From: Planctomycetia bacterium
GTDB taxonomy: Bacteria > Planctomycetota > Planctomycetia > Gemmatales > Gemmataceae
Length of the DNA stretch: 6,897 nucleotides
Assembly (NCBI GenBank): GCA_025356615.1
Contig: JANXSH010000732.1
Coordinates: 1 to 6,897, forward strand
Reading direction: 5' to 3'
Shown here: in pieces, positions 1-5,803 of the stretch
Position numbering within the stretch: the stretch's first letter is position 1
How the letters are laid out: every line of letters starts with the position of its first letter
Notes under the pieces: generated by a model
What the model saw: the letters and a program-made list of their open reading frames with translations, nothing else
The model's database searches: none
Told to the model about the DNA's origin: nothing
Translations under genes and position numbers: made by a program

Positions 1-3000
1 GTACGGCAGGGCGTCCACCATCGCCCCGGCGAGCGTCGGCGAATACTGCACCTCGAGCCTCGTCTGCGGAACCCTACGATCCTTGGGCACGTTGACGGTG
101 ATCTTGCCGGAGTCGCCGTCGGAGCGGATGACGCCGGAGAAGGAGTCCATCTTGAGCATGCCGTGGACCTGAGCGGGGAAGGTCATCTGCATGGCGTCGG
201 ACTCCTCGTCCGTGACCGCCTTCATGCGGACGATGGCGTGGCCCTCGCCGATCACCTTGACGCGCCAGTCGATGCGCTTCTCGCCGCCTGCGGCCAGTTT
301 CACCTTCTGGTTGGCGTTGCCACCCATGATCGACAACACGCCGCCCTCGACCTCGAGGGTGACGCTCACGTCCTTGTCGGTCTTCAGGTAGTTGTGGACG
401 TTGGCGGACAGGACGACCTCGTCCTTCTGGGTGAAGAAGCGCGGCGCCTGGAGGCGGAGCATGAGGTCTTTCTTCGTCACAACCTCTGCCTCGCCCTGGC
501 CGACCTTGGTGCCGTGGCCGAGCGCCCAGACCTTGATCTTCCATCCGGTGAGTTGCTCGGGCATGGTGAAGCTGACCTCGGCGACGCCGTTCTGGTCCGT
601 CTCGAGTTTGCCCTTCCAGAACGCCGTGTCGGCGAAGTTCCGCCGGACCGTCGGCTCGACGGTGGGCTTCACTGGCTCGCCCCCACCGGGGAAACCTCCC
701 CCTCCGCCGAAGCCGCCCCCTCCGCCGAAGCCGCCCCCTCCGAATCCGCCCATGCCTGAGAACCCACCGCCCTGCATTCCGCCAAATTCCAAAAGATCGT
801 CGCCCAAGTTAGACATGCCGACTTGATTCGGCTGGAGCAAGTTGTCCGAACCTTTTGACAGGCTATGCTCCACTAGGGGGGAGTGGCCGCGACGCCACTT
901 CCAAAAGAATTTCCTGATATCCGAGCCGTTGAAGTTCGACCTGTCGTCGATGTTCGCACCGTTTACGAACTTCTCATCGGCGAGTTGGTTCTGCTCGTCG
1001 TCGAGAATGTGGTCGATGGCGCGGTCGTAGACGCTCAGGGCCGTCGTCCCGGCGAAGGGTTTGCCCAAGTAGTCTGTTACCTTGACCTTCACGGTCGCCT
1101 TCTGTCCCGGCTTGTACTCCGCAGCCGAGGGCTTCACCTCGACGTTCAGGATTCGATTCTCCGGTGGGACGACGATTTCGCGTATTTCGGTGTGAACTTT
1201 GCCCCCATGAATGCACACCGCTTCGACGAAGAAGTTGGGCATGTCCTTCTGGACGACGGTGATCTCTTCGACGACGCTCTTGCCCTTCATTCGGATCACC
1301 TTCGGCGACAGGTAGACGCCGTTCGTCGATCGGACGAACAGCAAAACGATGCTGTCGATGGTGTTGGTGTTGATGAGCAATTTAACTTTGTCGCCGGGGG
1401 CATACTCCCGTTTGTCGGTTACGAGTTCCAGATCGTTGAACTTGAAGTCGTTGCCGACGACGCCCGCGCCGCGCACCAGGAAGACATATCCCCCCTCGAT
1501 CGTTTGCTTCTTGGCGTCGGTCAGCTCGAACGACAGGCGATATTGTCCCGCTTGCTTGGCGGTCAATGACTGGTTCGCGTAGCCCTGGTCGTTGGTCTCG
1601 ACGTTACACGTCTGCACGGCGGTCTCGACCGGCTTGCCGTCCTTGTAACTGAGGCGGTAGAGCGTTAAGACGCCTCTGCCCTTGACGGGCTTCTTGTCCG
1701 GCGTCATGCCGCAGAAACTGGCCTTCACGGTGTCGCCGGCCTGGTAGTAGCCGCGATCGACCCACGACGTGACCTGGAAGGGCTTGCGCGAGACGATGAC
1801 GTTGCCCGTTCCAACGATGGTCTGGCGCGACTCGTCCACGACCTTGGCGGTGATCGTGAAGTTGTGATCCTGGTCGCCATGCAGCTCCTTGGTGGCCGAC
1901 GTGTCGATCGTGACCTTGACGACGCCGTCGGCACCGATCTCGACCTCCTTCTCGAGGACGATCTCCGGCAAGTCGTCTTCCCAGCGATCCTCTGAAAGGT
2001 TCCGCCGGGCGGTGCCCCACTCATGCCAGCCGGGGAACCAGTCGTAGTCCGCCGCGAACCACCAGTAGCCCGCGCCGTAGAGCCAGTCCCACGCCCCGGT
2101 CGGATACCAGATGATGTCGTGTCGGGTCCGCGTGACCGTGTACTTGACCTTGGCGCGAGTGACGGGGGCACCGAAGAAATATTTCGCCCGGATCGTCGCC
2201 TCGATCTTCTCGCCGAGGCGGACCGACTCTTTGGGTGCCTCGACCTGGACCTCGAACTCGGGCTTCTTGTATTCCTCCACGCGAAAACCCCCGATCACCT
2301 CTTGCTTGTCGATTCGGATGGAGTAGACGCCGAGGGTGGCACTTTTTGGCAAGGTCAGATTGCCCTCGAAGCCGCCGTAAGCATCGGTCTTCGAGGACTT
2401 CTCGTAGACTTTCTCCTCTTTCGGGTCGTGGATAGTGATCTGGAACGATTTGTTGGCGTGCGTGGAAGTGTTCGCCTGGTCGAACCGGGCATCCCGCACC
2501 CACGCCTTGAAATGTACCTTTTGCTCGGGGCGATAGATCGAACGGTCGGTGATCGTGAAGACGCTACTGGAGTCGAACTCGTTGTTGCCGACGTGGTCGT
2601 ACCAGACATTGGTCAAGCCGAGGTAGGCCAGGCGGTCAGCACCTCCGAAGCCAGCCTTCGGCTTGCGTGCCACGACGAGCCAGTGCATCCGGGCCGATTG
2701 TTCTTTCTTGCTCAGGATGACTTGGCCCTCGGCGTCGGTGGTTCGTGTGAAACTCTTCGTCTGCCACTCCTTGCCTGCCTTGACGCGCTCTCGGGGGTGG
2801 CCGAAGAACTCGACGGCGGCCTTCTCGATCGGAAGGCCGGTGAGGGCGTCGGCGACGTGGTAATACGTTTTGTCCCCGAGGGACTTCTCGATGAGGACGG
2901 TATCGGTGACCCAGACGACGATTCGGCTGATGTTTCCCTTGTCCATCTTAGCTTCGAGGAGGTACGCGCCGGGCTTGACGAGAGGAGTGGTGACGGAGAC

Positions 3001-4452
3001 GCGGTCATCGACGTGTTCGGGCCGGGGTTTCAGGTCGATCGCCCATTTCGCGACTTCTTTACCGACGTAAGCTGGCTCGTAAGCTTGGGCAAGGCGGAGA
3101 TCGATATTGCAGGCGGTGATGTTCGGTGGCTCGACCTCCAGGCGATCCTTGATGTCGGCCAGGAGCCTTTCGACTTCGAGGACGTTCGCCGTGAACTCGA
3201 CCTTCTTGCCGTTGCGATAGCGGAAATCGACGACCGGACGAATGCCGGCTGGCGGTGTCACGATCGGCTCGAATCGGCCCCAGTTTCCGACGACCTGGTC
3301 CAGGCTGGCCTGGCGTTCCTGCTCCGAGCCGGGGCCATACTCCTTGATGCCCTTCTTCCAGGCGGTCGCCGCCTTGACATATTGCTGGCGCGTCTCGTAT
3401 TCCTGGGCGAGGGCGTCGCGTGCCGACTCGCCGGAGGCGGACTTGCCCCGCTTGGCGACGCGCTCGTAGATCCTGATCCAGTTGAACTCGTCGGGCAGCG
3501 TGAATCGCTGCATGCCGGTGGCGAGTTTGGCGATCGTCTCGGTGTCCTTCAGTGTGTGCAACTGGAAAGCGCCGGTCTTCTTCGGCTCGATGGCTTTGTC
3601 GCGTCGGCCCACCACTTCCATTGGCCGGACGCCGAATTGACTGCGGAAGAAGTTGGCGAGGATCATGTCCGCCTCGCTGGCGAGCGTCGGCTGGGTCTCG
3701 GTAGCTTTCAGGAGCATCCAGCGCCAGCGTTCGCCGTCACTATCGGCGGCCTCATAGGACTTCGGGACACGGTAGTAGATCGGCTTGCCCTGGTCATCGA
3801 CCGGAGCGCCTCGGCTGTTGCCGCCGTACCAGTAGCTGTCCTCGTAGTCGGGGAGTTTGCTCAGGTCGGTGAGTTCCTGAAGCTTCCACGCCTCATGGTA
3901 GCTGGTGCCCTCGAGGAGGAGCCGAGCGAAGGTCCTGTAGAACCCCGCCACATCGCTCTTTTTCGCGTCCTTGGCGACGAGAGGCATCGCCTGTTTCATG
4001 AGTTGCAGCGCGCGGACGCGGTCGTGATGAACGGTGTTGACCAACCTCCCGCCGGGCTTGTTCCCGCGATAGAATTTGCCAGCGACCATGAAGCCGTACC
4101 ACTCGTTGGAGCCGAACGACTCGGCAGCCTCTTGGAGCAATCGCCAGTTCTTGGGGTGGACGGCGACGACGGCCTCGCGGAAGTCATCGATCTCGTCGGT
4201 GCGATGGAGTTTGCGGAGGCACTTCAGAGCGGTCGTCAGGCCAGCGCCGACATTGTCAGCGTCGGCTTTCGGGTCCAGCGCGAGCGTTCGGAGGGTGTTG
4301 TAGGCCTTCTTGAAATTGCCGTCCTCGAAGTCCTTGTTCGCCGTCTTTCGCCGTTGTTGTGGCGTGGGAGTGTCCGCCGCCCAGAGGCAGACAGAGGCTA
4401 CCAGGCAGAGCAAAGCAATACCGACGAGACTCGCGTGGCGCTTTCCGAGCAT
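1..4452 (-). CDS. Secreted bacterial alpha-2-macroglobulin family protein, 3' end beyond window
   Basis: Family role: A2M proteins offer a cleavable bait to proteases and then trap them, usually with a thioester. The frame is open for 1484 codons from ATG 4452 to the left edge. Residues 1-26 are a signal peptide (K4, R5, hydrophobic 9-24, cleavage near Ala25/26, no lipobox). Residues about 30-330 are helical and TPR-like. MG domains follow: TDRSIYRP at 635-642 (A2M_N/MG2 signature) and FRVEEYKKPEFEV at 723-735. An aromatic-rich insert lies at about 779-812. The bait-region domain (PF07703-like) covers about 1000-1150, ending at ALSVYDR 1138-1144. The bait segment is about 1152-1268, with a basic-aromatic patch at 1180-1188 and a glycine-rich tract at 1233-1259. 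The A2M domain (PF00207-like) starts at VRRNFADTAFW, from about 1269. The frame exits at SPTLAGAMVDALPY, the usual lead-in to the thioester domain, so the thioester itself is not visible. GGGAG 9 nt before the ATG supports this start. A tandem paralogue lies upstream. Confidence 0.95.
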   Translation of the reverse strand, partial: MLGKRHASLVGIALLCLVASVCLWAADTPTPQQRRKTANKDFEDGNFKKAYNTLRTLALDPKADADNVGAGLTTALKCLRKLHRTDEIDDFREAVVAVHPKNWRLLQEAAESFGSNEWYGFMVAGKFYRGNKPGGRLVNTVHHDRVRALQLMKQAMPLVAKDAKKSDVAGFYRTFARLLLEGTSYHEAWKLQELTDLSKLPDYEDSYWYGGNSRGAPVDDQGKPIYYRVPKSYEAADSDGERWRWMLLKATETQPTLASEADMILANFFRSQFGVRPMEVVGRRDKAIEPKKTGAFQLHTLKDTETIAKLATGMQRFTLPDEFNWIRIYERVAKRGKSASGESARDALAQEYETRQQYVKAATAWKKGIKEYGPGSEQERQASLDQVVGNWGRFEPIVTPPAGIRPVVDFRYRNGKKVEFTANVLEVERLLADIKDRLEVEPPNITACNIDLRLAQAYEPAYVGKEVAKWAIDLKPRPEHVDDRVSVTTPLVKPGAYLLEAKMDKGNISRIVVWVTDTVLIEKSLGDKTYYHVADALTGLPIEKAAVEFFGHPRERVKAGKEWQTKSFTRTTDAEGQVILSKKEQSARMHWLVVARKPKAGFGGADRLAYLGLTNVWYDHVGNNEFDSSSVFTITDRSIYRPEQKVHFKAWVRDARFDQANTSTHANKSFQITIHDPKEEKVYEKSSKTDAYGGFEGNLTLPKSATLGVYSIRIDKQEVIGGFRVEEYKKPEFEVQVEAPKESVRLGEKIEATIRAKYFFGAPVTRAKVKYTVTRTRHDIIWYPTGAWDWLYGAGYWWFAADYDWFPGWHEWGTARRNLSEDRWEDDLPEIVLEKEVEIGADGVVKVTIDTSATKELHGDQDHNFTITAKVVDESRQTIVGTGNVIVSRKPFQVTSWVDRGYYQAGDTVKASFCGMTPDKKPVKGRGVLTLYRLSYKDGKPVETAVQTCNVETNDQGYANQSLTAKQAGQYRLSFELTDAKKQTIEGGYVFLVRGAGVVGNDFKFNDLELVTDKREYAPGDKVKLLINTNTIDSIVLLFVRSTNGVYLSPKVIRMKGKSVVEEITVVQKDMPNFFVEAVCIHGGKVHTEIREIVVPPENRILNVEVKPSAAEYKPGQKATVKVKVTDYLGKPFAGTTALSVYDRAIDHILDDEQNQLADEKFVNGANIDDRSNFNGSDIRKFFWKWRRGHSPLVEHSLSKGSDNLLQPNQVGMSNLGDDLLEFGGMQGGGFSGMGGFGGGGFGGGGGFGGGGGFPGGGEPVKPTVEPTVRRNFADTAFWKGKLETDQNGVAEVSFTMPEQLTGWKIKVWALGHGTKVGQGEAEVVTKKDLMLRLQAPRFFTQKDEVVLSANVHNYLKTDKDVSVTLEVEGGVLSIMGGNANQKVKLAAGGEKRIDWRVKVIGEGHAIVRMKAVTDEESDAMQMTFPAQVHGMLKMDSFSGVIRSDGDSGKITVNVPKDRRVPQTRLEVQYSPTLAGAMVDALPY
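703..738. repeat. 18-bp tandem repeat encoding Gly-Phe-Gly units in the A2M bait segment
   Basis: The 18-bp unit TCCGCCGAAGCCGCCCCC occurs twice perfectly, at 703-720 and 721-738. A diverged third copy begins at 739 and related glycine codons extend across about 676-755. On the coding (minus) strand each unit encodes six residues of the GFGGGG type, within A2M residues 1233-1259. Because the unit is a multiple of three, copy-number change would lengthen or shorten the bait without breaking the frame. Confidence 0.9.
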
Positions 4453-4459
4453 GAATTCG

Positions 4460-4480
4460 ATCTCCCAAGTCGTGGGGGAT
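4460..4480 (-). promoter_or_regulatory. A2M ribosome binding site inside a possible hairpin
   Basis: The A2M Shine-Dalgarno is GGGAG (complement of 4462-4466), 9 nt before ATG 4452. In the minus-strand transcript the arm AUCCCCC (4480-4474) faces GGGAGAU (4466-4460) across a 7-nt loop, pairing at six of seven positions with one C-A mismatch. The Shine-Dalgarno would therefore be paired when the hairpin forms, which could lower translation initiation. The pairing is seen in the sequence; a regulatory effect is inference. Confidence 0.45.
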
Positions 4481-4509
4481 TGCAACAGACATCCCGATCA
4501 CTTTCGGAA

Positions 4510-4540
4510 TCGAATGTTTATCTGTGGAGACGCCATTCGA
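4510..4540. promoter_or_regulatory. Inverted repeat in the divergent intergenic region
   Basis: TCGAATG (4510-4516) and CATTCGA (4534-4540) are perfect inverted copies with a 17-nt spacer. They lie in the 144-bp gap between the left A2M start and the plus-strand gene start, where promoters for both are expected. It could be an operator for a dimeric regulator, but a 7-bp pair of arms can arise by chance. I see no convincing sigma-70 -35/-10 pair on either strand here; an AT-richer patch around 4515-4522 is the best -10 candidate for the A2M gene. Confidence 0.3.
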
Positions 4541-4559
4541 CGAGAAACTTGCGCACGAC

Positions 4560-4594
4560 GAGAGGATGAACCGCAGAGACAGAGAGGCCGAGGC
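4560..4594 (+). repeat. Purine-rich element resembling dispersed AACCGCAGAG-type repeat
   Basis: The stretch contains AACCGCAGAGAC (4569-4580) followed by AGAGAGG and GAGG runs. From memory it resembles the short AACCGCAGAG...GCAGAG family scattered between genes in planctomycetes and cyanobacteria. The copy here is degenerate and single, so the assignment is weak. It ends immediately before the TTG proposed as the start of the next gene and supplies that gene's only purine-rich upstream sequence. Confidence 0.3.
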
Positions 4595-4596
4595 AA

Positions 4597-5079
4597 TTGA
4601 CAGTCGAGGTCGATACAGGTACCATCACGCTTGATGATGCCATACGAATCCCGATGGAGTCTCACTTGGACGAGCAAGAACTTGGACTACCCGAGCATGG
4701 CTCTCCAGCGAGAGGAAATGCCCTCCAAATTCGCCCAACGCGCCGGGCGATTGCTGCAACCGTGGAGCAATCGCTCAGTCCGGACCAGGAGCGGATCTGG
4801 GAGCAGGCAGCCGCCTTCTGTGTTCGTCGCCTGCCGACTCTGTGGACCGCTGGGGAGCCGACACGCGAACCAGAGCCGCCCGGTCGTTGGATCGTGCCCA
4901 TCGTCCTGCGCTACCCAGAGGGACACGAAGGGGTGTTAGGGGAGATGGCCTTCGACGAGCAGCGTCAGGATTTCACCCTGCTGACCGAGAGGGCCGTCCT
5001 CTCCGAGCGTGCCCGCGAAGTCGCCGCCTGCCACTCCACCCATGAAGCGATCCCTTCCACTCCTCGCGCAGGCGCGTGA
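4597..5079 (+). CDS. Conserved-looking hypothetical protein, first gene of a two-gene cassette
   Basis: I do not recognise this 160-aa protein as a named family. It has no signal peptide or membrane segment and should be cytoplasmic. The middle and C-terminal part (from about residue 58) has GC-rich third positions like the flanking genes. It holds a W-x-V-P-I-V-L-R-Y-P-E-G core (about 98-109), then G-E-M-x-F-D and a final acidic/arginine helix (TERAVLSERAREVAA). That layout recalls small partner-type proteins with a W-x-V-P-V-x-L...G-E core, a resemblance from memory only. The start is uncertain: TTG 4597 has GAGG only 3 nt upstream, and in-frame ATG 4654 has no clear Shine-Dalgarno. Its 3' end overlaps the peptidase gene by 38 nt, so the two are probably co-transcribed and translationally coupled, and the last 13 or so residues are constrained by that overlap. 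Confidence 0.6.
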   Translation: MTVEVDTGTITLDDAIRIPMESHLDEQELGLPEHGSPARGNALQIRPTRRAIAATVEQSLSPDQERIWEQAAAFCVRRLPTLWTAGEPTREPEPPGRWIVPIVLRYPEGHEGVLGEMAFDEQRQDFTLLTERAVLSERAREVAACHSTHEAIPSTPRAGA

Positions 5080-5512
5080 AGACAGTTGCGCCCTTGCCTG
5101 CTTACGCATGATCCTTGCCGGACGAGGAACGGTGGTGACGGAAGCGGAGTTGGAGCGGCGCGTCCAGAGGGAGGAAGGCGGTACGGATATCGAAGAATTG
5201 GAACGCCTGGCCCGGTCGTTCGGCCTGTTCGCCACTTGCCAGGAGGCAACGGCAGAGCAGATTCGAGATACCCTAAACGCGGGCAGTGATGTCATCGCCT
5301 ACATCAACCGCGCGGTGTTCGACCTGCGGACGCTGACGACACTCGTCCCCGCCCTCCGCTCCCTGCGCGTCCATGCCGTCGTCCCCACCCGCGTGACGGC
5401 CCGACAGATCACATTCCACGATCCACGCCTCCCCGAAGTCGTTTGCAAGACCATCCGCCGTTTCGAGGCGGCGCAACGTCATATGCGATCGGCTTGCCTT
5501 GTCCTGCGGTAA
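5042..5512 (+). CDS. Stand-alone papain-like (C39-type) cysteine peptidase
   Basis: This 156-aa protein matches the core of a C39/papain-like peptidase. The N-terminus reads LPLLAQAREDSCALACLRM, giving the oxyanion Gln10 and nucleophile Cys16. The His motif is R-V-H-A-V-V-P (His111), and I-T-F-H-D-P-R supplies Asp127, so the triad appears complete. Family C39 enzymes usually cut double-glycine leaders and are fused to ABC transporters. Here there are no membrane segments, no ATPase and no signal peptide, so it is a free, probably cytoplasmic enzyme of unknown substrate. ATG 5042 is chosen because the catalytic core starts directly after it; GTG 5009 in frame would add 11 Pro/Ala-rich residues. 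No clear Shine-Dalgarno precedes it, and the 38-nt overlap with the preceding gene suggests coupled translation. A proteolytic toxin or processing enzyme paired with the upstream protein is possible but unproven. Confidence 0.75.
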   Translation: MKRSLPLLAQAREDSCALACLRMILAGRGTVVTEAELERRVQREEGGTDIEELERLARSFGLFATCQEATAEQIRDTLNAGSDVIAYINRAVFDLRTLTTLVPALRSLRVHAVVPTRVTARQITFHDPRLPEVVCKTIRRFEAAQRHMRSACLVLR

Positions 5513-5588
5513 TGCGAAGGCGTACCAGTTTTGGCAGTTCCTCGAATGGGTGGAACGCCACAACTCGACCATGGAGGAAGACGAATGA
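5499..5588 (+). pseudogene. Possible C-terminal remnant of a lost gene
   Basis: Just past the peptidase stop, a different frame reads AKAYQFWQFLEWVERH and ends MEEDE then TGA at 5586-5588. It has GC-rich third positions and a protein-like composition, yet only a TTG (5499) could start it, and the frame is closed by a stop at 5394. It has no Shine-Dalgarno. It looks like the tail of a gene whose front is gone. The TGA overlaps the next ATG as ATGA, the usual join of coupled genes. The call rests on coding appearance alone. Confidence 0.3.
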
Positions 5589-5803
5589 ACGACTACGATA
5601 TCAACATCTTCGCTAGTGCGGAGGACGAAGACGGCGTCGGGATTCACTCCCGACGCCGCCTTCTCGTCTATCCCAAGCGCCATCAATCCTCGATCGACAG
5701 CTTGATCTCGTCGCTGTTGCCCTTCAGCTCCGGCGCGTACATCGCCGACGCCTTCGCCGGCAACGCGCTGAACTTGCCGGGGATCTCGGCTCGCATGCGG
5801 TAG
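5585..5803 (+). pseudogene. Possible 5' fragment of a lost gene, running into A2M antisense
   Basis: ATG 5585 has an excellent GGAGG (5573-5577) with 7-nt spacing and overlaps the preceding TGA. The first 19 or so residues (MNDYDINIFASAEDEDGVG) have coding-like codon use. The frame then passes through the terminator hairpin (5632-5658) and continues antisense to the A2M tail until 5803, where the translation looks like shadow sequence. I read this as the start of a gene whose body was lost. A real 72-aa protein is less likely. Confidence 0.25.
5632..5658 (-). terminator. Hairpin terminator of the right-hand A2M gene, possibly bidirectional
   Basis: Perfect 11-bp arms CGGCGTCGGGA (5632-5642) and TCCCGACGCCG (5648-5658) enclose a 5-nt loop. 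The hairpin begins 24 nt past the A2M stop codon at 5683-5685. In the minus-strand direction it is followed by TCTTCGTCCTC, pyrimidine-rich but without a long U-run, so termination may be imperfect. It also lies 120 nt downstream of the plus-strand peptidase stop and could end that transcript too, with CCTTCTCGTCT following on that side. Confidence 0.7.

Noticed and set aside
163..1569. Several plus-strand frames of 60-230 codons
   Set aside because: All are antisense to the A2M coding frame, and one is mainly the low-complexity image of the glycine-codon repeat.
74..2503. Minus-strand frames of 80-160 codons in the other two phases
   Set aside because: They overlap the real A2M frame, are Arg/Pro-rich and show no domain pattern.
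2023..4569. 848-codon plus-strand open frame antisense to the left A2M
   Set aside because: The minus strand carries a continuous A2M with signal peptide and conserved domains. The antisense product is featureless, rich in Leu/Val/Asp/Gly, as expected when GC-rich third codon positions suppress stops on the other strand.
5512..5616. 34-codon frame starting at the TAATG overlap after the peptidase
   Set aside because: The stop-start overlap is attractive, but the product is Arg/Ser-rich with poor codon bias, and the overlapping frame through 5511-5588 looks more protein-like.
5273..5686. 137-codon minus-strand frame opposite the peptidase
   Set aside because: It is antisense to the conserved Cys/His/Asp peptidase core and lacks any recognisable motif.
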